NCBI RefSeq assembly: GCF_003062295.1
Contig: NZ_PYCN01000030.1
Span: 16,420 to 80,419 of the forward strand
Direction: 5' to 3'
DNA: 64,000 nucleotides
DNA from: Bradyrhizobium algeriense
GTDB lineage: Bacteria; Pseudomonadota; Alphaproteobacteria; Rhizobiales; Xanthobacteraceae
The position numbers were made by a program, and so were the translations under genes. Of the stretch, positions 50,589-58,823 are shown one piece after another; the first letter of the stretch is position 1, and each line of letters begins with the position of its first letter. The notes beneath the pieces were generated by a model that ran no database searches, was not told where the DNA came from, and saw only the letters and a program-made list of their open reading frames with translations.

Positions 50589-51479
50589 ATGGCTACGGCG
50601 CACGCGAAGCACCACGACTACCACCTCGTCGATCCGAGCCCGTGGCCGGTCGTAGGCTCGATCTCGGCCTTCATCATGGCGGTGGGTGCGATCACCTGGA
50701 TGCATCACATGTTCGCCGCTGCCCCGATCATCTTCGGCGTCGGCACCATCGGCGTGCTCTACACCATGGCGAGTTGGTGGGGCGATGTGATCCGCGAAGC
50801 CCAGTACAAGGGCGACCACACCCGCGTGGTGCAGATCAGCCACCGCTACGGCATGATCCTGTTCATCGCCTCCGAGGTGATGTTCTTCGTCGCCTGGTTC
50901 TGGGCCTTCTTCAATTCCGCGCTGTTCCCCGCCGACGCGGTCCACGCCACCCGCGATGCGGTGTTCGGCTGCGGTCCGGGAACGGCGATGGGCGCCTGCA
51001 GCGTGCCGGGCACCTGGCCGCCGAAGGGCATCGAGACCTTCGACCCCTGGCATCTGCCACTGCTCAACACGCTCTTGCTGCTGACCTCGGGCACGACCGT
51101 CACCTGGGCGCATCATGCGCTGCTCGAGGACGACCGTCAGGGCCTGAAATACGGCCTGATCCTCACCGTGCTGCTGGGAGCCGCCTTCACCTGCGTGCAG
51201 GCCTATGAATACGCCCACGCCACGTTCGGCTTCTCCGGCAACATCTACGGCGCGACCTTCTTCATGGCGACCGGCTTCCACGGTTTCCACGTGCTGGTGG
51301 GCACCGTGTTCCTGCTGGTCTGCCTGTTGCGCGCCTATGCCGGCCACTTCACCTCGAAGCAGCATCTCGGCTTCGAGTTCGCCGCCTGGTACTGGCACTT
51401 CGTCGACGTGGTGTGGCTGTTCCTGTTCATCTGCATCTATGTCTGGTTCCGCGGTGCGGGGCCAGTGGCCGGGCACTGA
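50589..51479 (+). CDS. coxC: Cytochrome c oxidase subunit III
   Basis: Structural subunit with seven membrane helices, 296 residues. The N-terminus AKHHDYHLVDPSPWPVVGSI and HRYGMILFIASEVMFFVAWF, TVTWAHHALL, GFHGFHVLVGTVFLLVCLLR and WYWHFVDVVWLFLF are all family text. GGAGAG lies 7 bases before the ATG at 50589; the longer frame from 50538 is not used. It is the last gene of the main cox operon, followed by a strong terminator. Confidence 0.96.
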   Translation: MATAHAKHHDYHLVDPSPWPVVGSISAFIMAVGAITWMHHMFAAAPIIFGVGTIGVLYTMASWWGDVIREAQYKGDHTRVVQISHRYGMILFIASEVMFFVAWFWAFFNSALFPADAVHATRDAVFGCGPGTAMGACSVPGTWPPKGIETFDPWHLPLLNTLLLLTSGTTVTWAHHALLEDDRQGLKYGLILTVLLGAAFTCVQAYEYAHATFGFSGNIYGATFFMATGFHGFHVLVGTVFLLVCLLRAYAGHFTSKQHLGFEFAAWYWHFVDVVWLFLFICIYVWFRGAGPVAGH

Positions 51480-51501
51480 TACAGGCTTGACGTGCTACAA
51501 G

Positions 51502-51531
51502 GGGGGCGGTCGGAAGGACCGCCCCCTTTTT
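51502..51531 (+). terminator. Intrinsic terminator after coxC
   Basis: GGGGGCGGTC (51502-51511) and GACCGCCCCC (51517-51526) form a 10-base GC stem with a GGAAG loop, followed by TTTTT. It is 22 bases past the coxC stop and marks the end of the cox operon. Confidence 0.9.
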
Positions 51532-51546
51532 CTTTCTTTCTTCCTT

Positions 51547-51688
51547 CCTTCTCCCCTTGTGGGAGAAGGTGGATCGCCGACGCGAAGCGGCGGCGAGACG
51601 GATGAGGGGTCTGCATCCGCGGAGAGAACCCCTCACCCGTCGCCTCACTTCGTGAGGCGCCACCCTCTCCCACAAGGGGAGAGGGGAA
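51547..51688. repeat. Intergenic repeat, family E copy 2
   Basis: CTTCTCCCCTTGTGGGAGAA at the left and CTCTCCCACAAGGGGAGAGG at the right form the outer stem. Inner palindromes include CGCCGACGCGAAGCGGCGGCG, GATGAGGGGTC and GTCGCCTCACTTCGTGAGGCG. It lies between the coxC terminator and the DUF983 gene, with the DUF983 start 10 bases past its end. Confidence 0.88.
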
Positions 51689-51697
51689 GGACACAAT

Positions 51698-52102
51698 ATG
51701 ACGCCTGACCAAATGACGCCTGATCAACCGCCCACCGTCACCCAGAGCGCACTCCGCGGCATCGCCTGCCGCTGCCCGCGTTGCGGCAAGGGCAAGCTCT
51801 ATGCGGGCTTCCTCGACCTGCGCCCGAATTGCGAAGCGTGCGGGCTCGACTACGCCTTCATCGATGCCGGCGATGGACCTGCGATCTTCATCATCATGCT
51901 GGCGGGCGCCATCGTCGTCACCGCGGCCCTGATTGTCGAAGTCAAGTATCAACCGCCGTTCTGGCTGCATGCGGTGCTGTGGCTGCCGCTGATTATCGCG
52001 ACCACGCTGTTGCCATTACGCTCGATGAAGTCGCTCTTGATCGCGCTGCAGTTCCATCACAAGGCGGCGCCCGGCCGGTTGATCGACCGCGAGCCGAAAT
52101 GA
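51698..52102 (+). CDS. DUF983 family membrane protein
   Basis: A 134-residue protein with a small Cys-rich knuckle (CRCPRCGKGK at 24-33 and CEACGL at 45-50), probably a zinc ribbon, followed by two hydrophobic helices (IFIIMLAGAIVVTAALIVEV and LHAVLWLPLIIATTLLPL). DUF983 genes often accompany cox clusters, as here, suggesting a role near oxidase assembly, but no biochemical function is established. Its stop overlaps the SURF1 start by four bases (ATGA). Confidence 0.87.
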   Translation: MTPDQMTPDQPPTVTQSALRGIACRCPRCGKGKLYAGFLDLRPNCEACGLDYAFIDAGDGPAIFIIMLAGAIVVTAALIVEVKYQPPFWLHAVLWLPLIIATTLLPLRSMKSLLIALQFHHKAAPGRLIDREPK

Positions 52103-52866
52103 CCGGGCCCTCGTCGCGGCGGCCGGCGGTTACCGGTTTTGCCATCTTCACGCTGCTGATGGTGATGGCCTTTACGGGCCTCGGGATTTGGCAATTGCAG
52201 CGCCGGGTCGAAAAGCACGCGCTGATCGCCTTGCTGAACGAGCGGCTCGCCGCCGCGCCCGAGGCGCTGCCGGCGTCGTCGCAATGGAATGCGCTGACGC
52301 CGGCCAAGGACGAATTCCGCCGTGTCAGCTTCACCGCCACCTACGCGCCGTTGCCGGACGCGATGGTCTACAGCGCGGGCTCCGCAGTCCGTGACGACGT
52401 CGCCGGCCCCGGCACCTGGGCCTTCCTGCCGGCGCAGCTCGCCGGTGGCAACACCATCGTGGTCAACACCGGCTTCGTGCAGAACACGATGCAGGACCGC
52501 GCCCAGCAGGATCGCGCCGTAAGACGGCTCATCACCGGTGACCCGGTGCAGCTCAGCGGCTACATCCGTTTTCCCGAAAGCGCCGGCGCGCTGACGCCAC
52601 CGGAGAGCGTGGCAAAACGGCTCTGGTTCACCCGCGATCATCTCGCTATGTCCCGTGTGCTGGGCTGGGTCGAGGGCAGCAAGGCCGTCGCGCCGTTTTA
52701 TGTCGATCTGGAAACGCCCGTGCCCGAGAGCGGCATTCCAAAACCCGGCCCGCTCTCCGTGCGTCTCAAGGACGATCACCTGCAATACGCCATCACCTGG
52801 TTCACGCTGGCGTTTGCGGTCATCATCGCCTTCGGCGTCTGGTGGCGCGCCCAGCGCCGCGCCTGA
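52099..52866 (+). CDS. SURF1-family cytochrome oxidase assembly protein
   Basis: A 255-residue protein with an N-terminal membrane helix (GFAIFTLLMVMAFTGLGIWQ), an extracytoplasmic domain, and a C-terminal helix (AITWFTLAFAVIIAFGVWW), the Surf1/Shy1 layout. LGIWQLQRR, NTGFVQN and the H/YAITWF segment are family marks. SURF1 aids haem a insertion in aa3 oxidases. The ATG at 52099 is translationally coupled to DUF983; the longer frame from 51781 is rejected. Confidence 0.93.
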   Translation: MTGPSSRRPAVTGFAIFTLLMVMAFTGLGIWQLQRRVEKHALIALLNERLAAAPEALPASSQWNALTPAKDEFRRVSFTATYAPLPDAMVYSAGSAVRDDVAGPGTWAFLPAQLAGGNTIVVNTGFVQNTMQDRAQQDRAVRRLITGDPVQLSGYIRFPESAGALTPPESVAKRLWFTRDHLAMSRVLGWVEGSKAVAPFYVDLETPVPESGIPKPGPLSVRLKDDHLQYAITWFTLAFAVIIAFGVWWRAQRRA

Positions 52867-52961
52867 GTTCCTCACCGTATTCAACCGGACTAGCTTGTCG
52901 GAACGTTTGTTCCTCACAATCGTTTGAGTTCCACGGTGCGTACAGGACAAGAGGCCGTTCA

Positions 52962-53432
52962 ATGTCCATTCACGACGATCGCCATACTTCGTCACCCGCG
53001 TCAGCCCTTGGGGCAAGGAATAGCGACGTGGATGGGATCGCGGATTTGGCGGATGATTTCGATCAGATAGCGTTGGTGGTCGACTGGCTCGACGCGTGCC
53101 GGAAGCGCGACCTGGCGGCGTTGCTTGACCTCTATGCCGACGACGCGAGGCTCGAATGCCAGTGCGGCGGGGGCAAAGTCAGCGAAGGCCGCGCCGAGCT
53201 CGAATGCTACTGGCGGCCGCGCCTCGATGCGCTCGCACCCACCGCATTCGGGCTGGAGGAAATCACGCCGACCGCCGAGGGCGTCGTGCTCGATTATCTG
53301 AGCCATGAAGGCGAGCCGGTCCGTATCGCGTTCACCTTTTCGCGCGACGCCAAGATCCTGCGGACCGCTTGCGCCCCCACGGGACAGGCGTTGCATCAGG
53401 AAGTTGCCGGCGTTGCCGATCAGGTTGGCTGA
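52962..53432 (+). CDS. NTF2-like (SnoaL-type) protein
   Basis: A 156-residue protein with an NTF2-like core from about residue 30 (VVDWLDACRKRDLAALLDLY, ADDARLECQCGGGKVSEGRA) and a closing VRIAFTFSRDAKILR strand. Three Cys (ECQC, ACAPTG) are visible. The ATG at 52962 is used rather than the frame from 52842, which crosses the SURF1 end. Its stop overlaps the 3' end of the convergent histidine kinase gene by 13 bases. No specific function can be assigned. Confidence 0.75.
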   Translation: MSIHDDRHTSSPASALGARNSDVDGIADLADDFDQIALVVDWLDACRKRDLAALLDLYADDARLECQCGGGKVSEGRAELECYWRPRLDALAPTAFGLEEITPTAEGVVLDYLSHEGEPVRIAFTFSRDAKILRTACAPTGQALHQEVAGVADQVG

Positions 53433-54787
53433 CCGTTAGCCCGTTTCTCGCCTCGCGCATGTGCGGCGGAATCTCCTGCCGGAAGCCGGCAGCGCACGCA
53501 GGTGCGTCCCTCTTCGCGCAGCAGTTCAAGCGTCCCGCTCAGCGCCCGAACACGCTCCAGCATTCCCGTCAATCCCCGGCCGAACATCCGGTCCGCCGGA
53601 AAGCCGATGCCGTCGTCGGATATTTCCACGATCACTTCGCGGTCGTTGACGTCAGCCGCGACGTGCATCGAGCTCGCCCTGGCGTGGCGAAGCACGTTTG
53701 TCACGGCCTCCTGGGTCACGCGATAGATTGTCTGTGACAGCAAGCCGTCGACCTCGTTCAGCGTCGTGTCGATCTGCGACGTCACTTTGACATCCGGCGC
53801 CTGTGCCTTCACGTTCTGCAGCAGCGTCTGGATGCTCTTCTCCAGGCCGAGCTCCTGAATGTAGAGCGGCCGCAGCCGGTCGAGGATGCGGCGGTTCGCT
53901 TGCTGCAATGTTTCGACCGATTGCACAATGCCCTCGGCGGCGCGCCTCAACTTCGCCTGGTCGGACGGGATGGATTCCAAAAGCGCCACCGTGTTGGCGC
54001 GGATCCCGAACAACAGCGGCCCGAGTTCGTCATGAAGCTCGCGCGCCATATCCTGCCGCTCGTCGTCCTGCAGCGACACGATCCGGCGCAGCAAGCTGCG
54101 GTTATCCTGGCTGAGGCGATTGAGGGTGCGGGCGAGTTCGTTGGCCTCCTGCGCGCTCTTGCGGATCTCGGGCGGGCCGGCGGCAGCAATCGGCTGCTCG
54201 TAATCGCCCGATCGCATTCGGGTCAGGCCGTCGCCCAGACTTTGCAGCGGTCGCAATGCGGAACGCGCGGCGAAATGGGCAATGGCCCACGTCAACAGCA
54301 TCAAAGTAATTCCGGAGCAGGCGATCGCCAGAAATCCGATCCACTTCTCGTAGATGTCGGCGGCCATGTCGGGCACAAATACGATGTCGCCGACCTGCCT
54401 TCCCTCGATCATCACGGGGAAGGTGGCTTTGAATTCGGGTAGGGCGAGGAGGCGGACGAACCAGTCAGGCACCGTGCCCAAGGGGGTCTGCACCTCGGGA
54501 GCATTAACATCGAGGTCAGTCCCGAGGCGCCGAAACCGGATTGTTGCGGAGGCACCCAGCGGTTGCACGAACGCTTCGAGCGTCGCTTGCGGATTGGTGG
54601 AGGTCCGAAGCGCGTCGTTGAGCGCAGCCGCGACCGCCCTGGCCGAGCGAGCAGCCGGTTCGGTTTCCTCCATAAGTTGCGCCGTGGCGAAGATCCGGAG
54701 CGAAACGCCCCCGGCCAACAGAGCGGCCACGAACATCAGGCCGAGCGGCAGCAACAACCGCGTTCGAAGCGAAAGCCTGTTCCACAT
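53420..54787 (-). CDS. Sensor histidine kinase, NarL/HisKA_3 type
   Basis: A 455-residue membrane sensor. Helix 1 (LLLPLGLMFVAALLAGGVSL, about 11-30), a periplasmic sensor region of roughly 115 residues, helix 2 (AIACSGITLMLLTWAIAHFA), a HAMP-like linker, and a HisKA_3 dimerisation domain with the phospho-acceptor His252 in ARELHDELG. The ATPase domain has QEAVTNVLRHARAS and DDGIGFPADR and GLTGMLERVRALSG. It is divergent from the LuxR-type response regulator 80 bases away, its probable partner. The signal sensed is unknown. Confidence 0.92.
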   Translation of the reverse strand: MWNRLSLRTRLLLPLGLMFVAALLAGGVSLRIFATAQLMEETEPAARSARAVAAALNDALRTSTNPQATLEAFVQPLGASATIRFRRLGTDLDVNAPEVQTPLGTVPDWFVRLLALPEFKATFPVMIEGRQVGDIVFVPDMAADIYEKWIGFLAIACSGITLMLLTWAIAHFAARSALRPLQSLGDGLTRMRSGDYEQPIAAAGPPEIRKSAQEANELARTLNRLSQDNRSLLRRIVSLQDDERQDMARELHDELGPLLFGIRANTVALLESIPSDQAKLRRAAEGIVQSVETLQQANRRILDRLRPLYIQELGLEKSIQTLLQNVKAQAPDVKVTSQIDTTLNEVDGLLSQTIYRVTQEAVTNVLRHARASSMHVAADVNDREVIVEISDDGIGFPADRMFGRGLTGMLERVRALSGTLELLREEGRTCVRCRLPAGDSAAHARGEKRANGQPT

Positions 54788-54867
54788 TTCGACTAATATA
54801 ACTCCCGCAACCCAAGATTTCTCTTTTCAAATATCGCCAACCGCCTATTTAATCTTAAAAGGGATGG

Positions 54868-55515
54868 ATGATGCAGAATTCTACCAGATCGGCAACGAAG
54901 GTCCTGATCGTCGACGACCACCCGGTGGTCCTGTCGGGCTGCCGGTCGCTGTTTGCGTCTGACAATTCCGTGAAGATCGACGAGGCCACCGACGCCAAGT
55001 CCGGGCACCGCGCCTACATGGCGAAGCGGCCCGACGTCACGGTGATCGATATCAAGCTTCCGGATGTGTCGGGTTTCGAACTGATGCGCCGCATCCGCAA
55101 GGACGATCCGGACGCGCGGATCATCATGTTCAGCATGAACGACGATCCGGCGTTTGTGGTCCGCGCCATCGAGATGGGCGCGCAGGGCTATGTCTCGAAG
55201 GGCGATGATCCCCGGATGCTGGTGAAGGCCATCCGCAAGGTGGCCGCGGGAGACAATTTCATTTCACCGCAACTGGCGGAAGCGGTGACGTTTTCTGGCG
55301 CTTCGATCAAGGCCAATCCGGCGTCGCAAATGACCGCGCGCGAACTGGAAATCCTGCGGCTGCTCGGCCGCGGCGACAAGATCGTCGAAGTCGCCGACGC
55401 GCTGGAGATTTCCTACAAGACGGTGGCCAACACCACCTCGCTGCTCAAGCAGAAGCTCGGCGCCAAGAATCATTCGGACCTGATCCGGATCGCTGTGGAG
55501 ATGGGGCTCGGCTGA
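54868..55515 (+). CDS. LuxR/NarL-type response regulator
   Basis: A 215-residue regulator: receiver domain (VLIVDDHPVVLSGCR, phospho-acceptor Asp61 in VIDIKLPD, then SMNDDPAFVVRAIEMGAQGY and KGDD for the conserved Lys) and a LuxR helix-turn-helix (TARELEILRLLGRGDKIVEV, ISYKTVANTTSLLKQKLGAK). AAAAGGGATG upstream supports the ATG at 54868 or 54871. It is divergent from the HisKA_3 kinase and probably paired with it. Target genes are not known; the DNA site is unassigned. Confidence 0.93.
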   Translation: MMQNSTRSATKVLIVDDHPVVLSGCRSLFASDNSVKIDEATDAKSGHRAYMAKRPDVTVIDIKLPDVSGFELMRRIRKDDPDARIIMFSMNDDPAFVVRAIEMGAQGYVSKGDDPRMLVKAIRKVAAGDNFISPQLAEAVTFSGASIKANPASQMTARELEILRLLGRGDKIVEVADALEISYKTVANTTSLLKQKLGAKNHSDLIRIAVEMGLG

Positions 55516-55666
55516 GCGCCGGCTGAATCAATCACTCTATTACCGAACCGGCCGCGCCTCATTTCCGCCCGGCTCTCGCGAGCGACGCCGTCCGCGGGCG
55601 TCGTTATGGTCATTGGCGGGAAAATTTGGCAACATACGCCTCGCTGGTCGATGGCAGGAGCGGTGA

Positions 55667-55879
55667 ATGGCTGACCCGGATATCGTGGAGATCGCCTGCG
55701 CACGGGCGTGGGGCGTTTACCTCCTGATCAACCGCGGCATTGATGAGAATGACGCGCTGCGGGACAAACTGAAGCATTTCGTTCGCATGCGCTGCGAGGC
55801 GGGCGACAACGAGACGGAGTATCTCGCGGTCGAAGGTCTCAAATATCTCAAGCAGCTGGACGGGTCCCGGGCCGGCTAG
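55667..55879 (+). CDS. Small hypothetical protein
   Basis: A 70-residue cytosolic protein, mostly helical, with an acidic N-terminus (MADPDIVEIACARAWGVYLL) and NETEYLAVEGLKYLKQL near the end. CAGGAGCGGTGA precedes the ATG, which supports translation, and third-position GC is high. It is not recognised as a known family; such short proteins are common in rhizobia. It lies 151 bases after the response regulator and could be in its regulon. Confidence 0.65.
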   Translation: MADPDIVEIACARAWGVYLLINRGIDENDALRDKLKHFVRMRCEAGDNETEYLAVEGLKYLKQLDGSRAG

Positions 55880-55969
55880 GCGTACGCCGCCGGCGGCCGG
55901 AGCGCCGAGGTTTTCGCCGGGAAAAAGCGGAACAATAGATTTCTTCGCGAGTTGCCGGCTTGCATCGTC

Positions 55970-56029
55970 ATGGATTTGGTCGAGGCCGAAACCAGTATGA
56001 AAACCGTGAAGGTCTGCACCAGTAATTAA
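55970..56029 (+). CDS. Possible 19-residue leader peptide or small ORF
   Basis: ATG GAT TTG GTC ... AAT TAA encodes MDLVEAETSMKTVKVCTSN, ending 23 bases before the terminator at 56053. The short distance suggests a very short transcript, so this may be a peptide or part of a small RNA. No ribosome-binding site is convincing. Treat as a candidate only. Confidence 0.25.
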   Translation: MDLVEAETSMKTVKVCTSN

Positions 56030-56052
56030 CGACAGACCCTTCCAGGAGAGAG

Positions 56053-56081
56053 GGCCGCAAGCGTCGCTTGCGGTCCTTTTT
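56053..56081 (+). terminator. Intrinsic terminator downstream of the small ORF
   Basis: GGCCGCAAGC (56053-56062), loop GTC, GCTTGCGGTC (56066-56075), then CTTTTT. The stem has one G-T pair. It ends any transcript coming from the 55.5-56.0 kb side and lies 13 bases from the LysR-gene stop. Confidence 0.82.
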
Positions 56082-56093
56082 CGTTTGGCGGTA

Positions 56094-56987
56094 TCAGCCC
56101 CGGTAACGCAGCGCCGCGACCAGCACGGCAAAGGCCGGGGTGAGCTGGCGGCGGCTCGGGTAATAGAGATGATAGCCTGGAAACGGCGTGCACCAGTCGG
56201 CCAGCACGCGGATCAGGCGGCCGTCGGCAAGGTGCGCCTGCACCTGGTCCTCCGGCAGATAGGCGAGGCCGAGCCCGGCCAGAACCGCGTTCATCCGCAG
56301 CGCCATGTTGTTGAACACCAGCTGGCCGTCGACCCGGACCTTCAGAGCGCGTCCGCGCTTCTCGAACTCCCAGGCGTAGATCCCGCCATAGGTCGGCAAT
56401 CGGATATTGATGCATCTATGGGCCACGAGGTCCTGTGGCCTGGCGGGCTTGGGGTGAAGAGCGAAATAGCCTGATGTGCCGACCACCGCCATGCGGAAAT
56501 CCGGCCCGATGCGCACCGCGATCATGTCCTTGGCCACCTGCTCGCCGAGGCGAACACCGGCGTCGTAACGCTCCGCGACGATGTCGGTAAAGCCGTAGTC
56601 GACGTTCACCTCCACCTTGATGTCGGGATATCGCGGCAGCAGCTTTGCCAAAGCAGGCGAGAGGATCGTGACGGCCGAATGTTCGGCGGCGGTGATGCGG
56701 ATGGTGCCGGCCGGTTTGTCGCGAAGCTCGGTCAGTGCGGAAAGTTCGGCGTCGATCTCCTCCAGCTTCGGCGCCACCGTCCGCAGCAGGCGCTCGCCCG
56801 CCTCGGTCGGCGCGACGCTCCGGGTGGTGCGGGTCAACAACCGCAGGCCTAGCCGCTCCTCAAGTCCGCGGATCGTATGAGAGAGCGCGGACTGTGAAAC
56901 ATCGAGCTGCGCCGCTGCCCGGGTGAAGCTTCGCTCCCGCGCGACCACCAGGAAAGCCAGGAGATCATTGATGTTCTGCCGCGCCAT
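56094..56987 (-). CDS. LysR-family transcriptional regulator
   Basis: A 297-residue regulator with helix-turn-helix text LLAFLVVARERSFTRAAAQL and VSQSALSHTIRGLEERLG, then RTTRSVAPTEAGERLL, placing it in the group with YafC/PtxR-type LysR proteins. The effector domain follows from about residue 90. It is divergent from the paoABC-like operon over 232 bases (56988-57219), which hold no gene and presumably the operator, and it is the likely regulator of that operon. The inducer may be an aldehyde, by inference. Confidence 0.92.
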   Translation of the reverse strand: MARQNINDLLAFLVVARERSFTRAAAQLDVSQSALSHTIRGLEERLGLRLLTRTTRSVAPTEAGERLLRTVAPKLEEIDAELSALTELRDKPAGTIRITAAEHSAVTILSPALAKLLPRYPDIKVEVNVDYGFTDIVAERYDAGVRLGEQVAKDMIAVRIGPDFRMAVVGTSGYFALHPKPARPQDLVAHRCINIRLPTYGGIYAWEFEKRGRALKVRVDGQLVFNNMALRMNAVLAGLGLAYLPEDQVQAHLADGRLIRVLADWCTPFPGYHLYYPSRRQLTPAFAVLVAALRYRG

Positions 56988-57219
56988 TCATGAATCCATT
57001 TCATAAGTACAAGCTGATTGTATCATCTAATCGAAACCCTGTGCAGCCGTTAGCTTGTTAAAGGCGGGCGAGTGCGGTCCTCCACGACAGCTCTTTCAAA
57101 CGTGAACGCCGGCGAGGAACAGCCGAAACGCGGCGCCGTTACGGATGCTTGAGGCGGACGCCGGTCGCGCCGCACATCGTCCGAACGAGCAGAAAACGAC
57201 AGCAGAATGGGAACACGAC

Positions 57220-57873
57220 ATGCAAGGTCCGAGCGACTTCGATCTATCGCGGCGGAAACTGTTGCTGGGAACCGCCGCATCGGTGGCTTTTAGCGCGGCG
57301 TCCCCGATGGCCAAGGCGCAAACGCCTGCGGCTCCTGCGCAGGCCGCCGCCCAGGCTGTTTCGATGTCGAAAGTTTCCTTCAGTGTGAATGGCAGGCCAC
57401 GCGAAATCGCGCTCGACACGCGAACCACCCTGCTCGATGCATTGCGTGAGCACCTGCATCTCACCGGCTCCAAAAAGGGATGCGATCACGGCCAATGCGG
57501 CGCCTGCACGGTCATCGTTGGCGGGCGGCGGATCAATTCGTGCCTGACGCTCGCGGTCATGCATGAGGGCGACGAGATCAAGACAATCGAGGGGCTGGGT
57601 ACGCCTGAAAACCTGCACCCGATGCAGGCCGCATTCGTAAAACATGACGGCTATCAATGCGGCTATTGCACGCCGGGGCAGATCTGTTCGGCGGTTGCCG
57701 TGCTGGACGAGATCAAGTCCGGCATTCCGAGTCACGTCAGCGCCGATCTGAACGCACCGGCACAACCGACCAATGCCGAGCTTCGCGAGCGCATGAGCGG
57801 CAACATCTGCCGCTGCGGCGCTTATTCCAACATCGCCGAGGCGATATCAGAAGTGGCCGGGAGGCCCGCATGA
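57220..57873 (+). CDS. paoA: Aldehyde oxidoreductase iron-sulfur subunit PaoA
   Basis: The [2Fe-2S] subunit of a xanthine-oxidase-family aldehyde dehydrogenase. The 217-residue protein has a Tat signal (SRRKLLLGTAASVAFSAA, with PMAKAQ after it), a plant-type ferredoxin cluster (GCDHGQCGACTVIVGGRRIN, next Cys in SCLTL), and a second cluster in the C-terminal domain (CGYCTPGQICSA and CRCGAY). The ATG at 57220 is preferred to the longer frame from 57145 because the Tat region then starts cleanly. Its stop overlaps paoB by four bases. Confidence 0.94.
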   Translation: MQGPSDFDLSRRKLLLGTAASVAFSAASPMAKAQTPAAPAQAAAQAVSMSKVSFSVNGRPREIALDTRTTLLDALREHLHLTGSKKGCDHGQCGACTVIVGGRRINSCLTLAVMHEGDEIKTIEGLGTPENLHPMQAAFVKHDGYQCGYCTPGQICSAVAVLDEIKSGIPSHVSADLNAPAQPTNAELRERMSGNICRCGAYSNIAEAISEVAGRPA

Positions 57874-58820
57874 GATCATTCACCTACGAACGCGCCCGCA
57901 ACCCCGCTGAGGCTGCAGCCTCAGCCATGCGCCAACCGGACGCCAAATTCATTGCCGGCGGCACCAATCTGCTCGACCTGATGAAACTCGAGATCGAGAC
58001 GCCGGCGCATCTGATCGACGTCAACGGCCTTGCGCTCGACAAGATCGAGCCGACGTCCGACGGCGGATTGCGGATCGGCGCGCTGGTGCGCAACACCGAT
58101 CTCGCCGCTGATAGAAGCGTGCGGCGCGATTATGCCGTGCTGTCGCGCGCGCTGCTGGCGGGCGCCTCGGGCCAGTTGCGCAACAGGGCGACGACCGCGG
58201 GCAATCTGCTGCAGCGTACGCGCTGCCCTTATTTCTATGACACCAACCAGCCCTGCAACAAACGCCGGCCCGGCAGCGGCTGCGCGGCGATCGGCGGGTT
58301 CAGCCGCCAGCATGCCGTGGTGGGCGCCAGCGAAGCCTGCATCGCCACCCATCCGAGCGACATGGCGGTAGCGATGCGCGCGCTTGATGCGACGGTCGAA
58401 ACCGTGCGGCCGGACGGCGCGACGCGAACGATCCCGATCGCCGAATTCCACCGCCTGCCCGGCGACACGCCGCATATCGAAACCACACTGCAGCCGGGCG
58501 AACTGATTACCAGTGTGACGCTGCCAAAACCCATCGGCGGCAGGCAAGTCTATCGCAAGGTGCGCGATCGGGCCTCTTACGCCTTCGCGCTGGTCTCGGT
58601 TGCCGCGATCGTGCAGCGCGACGGCACCGGGCGCATTGCCCTCGGCGGCATCGCCCACAAGCCGTGGCGCATCGAGGCGGCGGAGGCCCAGATGCCGCGC
58701 GGCTCCAGGGCTGTCGCCGCGCAATTGCTCGCCGATGCAAAGCCGACGCGCGAGAACGCATTCAAGCTGTCGCTGGCCGAGCGCACGATCGGCGCGGTGC
58801 TGACCGAAGCGAAGGGCTGA
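57870..58820 (+). CDS. paoB: Aldehyde oxidoreductase FAD-binding subunit PaoB
   Basis: The FAD subunit, 316 residues. FIAGGTNLLDLMKLEI is the flavin-binding loop, LRNRATTAGNLLQRTRCPYF precedes a Cys-rich insert (CPYFYDTNQPCN and SGCAAIGG) that carries the extra [4Fe-4S] cluster known in E. coli PaoB, and FALVSVAAIVQR is the closing strand. The ATG at 57870 overlaps paoA, and paoC begins 3 bases after its stop, so the three subunits are one transcript. Confidence 0.94.
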   Translation: MRSFTYERARNPAEAAASAMRQPDAKFIAGGTNLLDLMKLEIETPAHLIDVNGLALDKIEPTSDGGLRIGALVRNTDLAADRSVRRDYAVLSRALLAGASGQLRNRATTAGNLLQRTRCPYFYDTNQPCNKRRPGSGCAAIGGFSRQHAVVGASEACIATHPSDMAVAMRALDATVETVRPDGATRTIPIAEFHRLPGDTPHIETTLQPGELITSVTLPKPIGGRQVYRKVRDRASYAFALVSVAAIVQRDGTGRIALGGIAHKPWRIEAAEAQMPRGSRAVAAQLLADAKPTRENAFKLSLAERTIGAVLTEAKG

Positions 58821-58823
58821 ACC

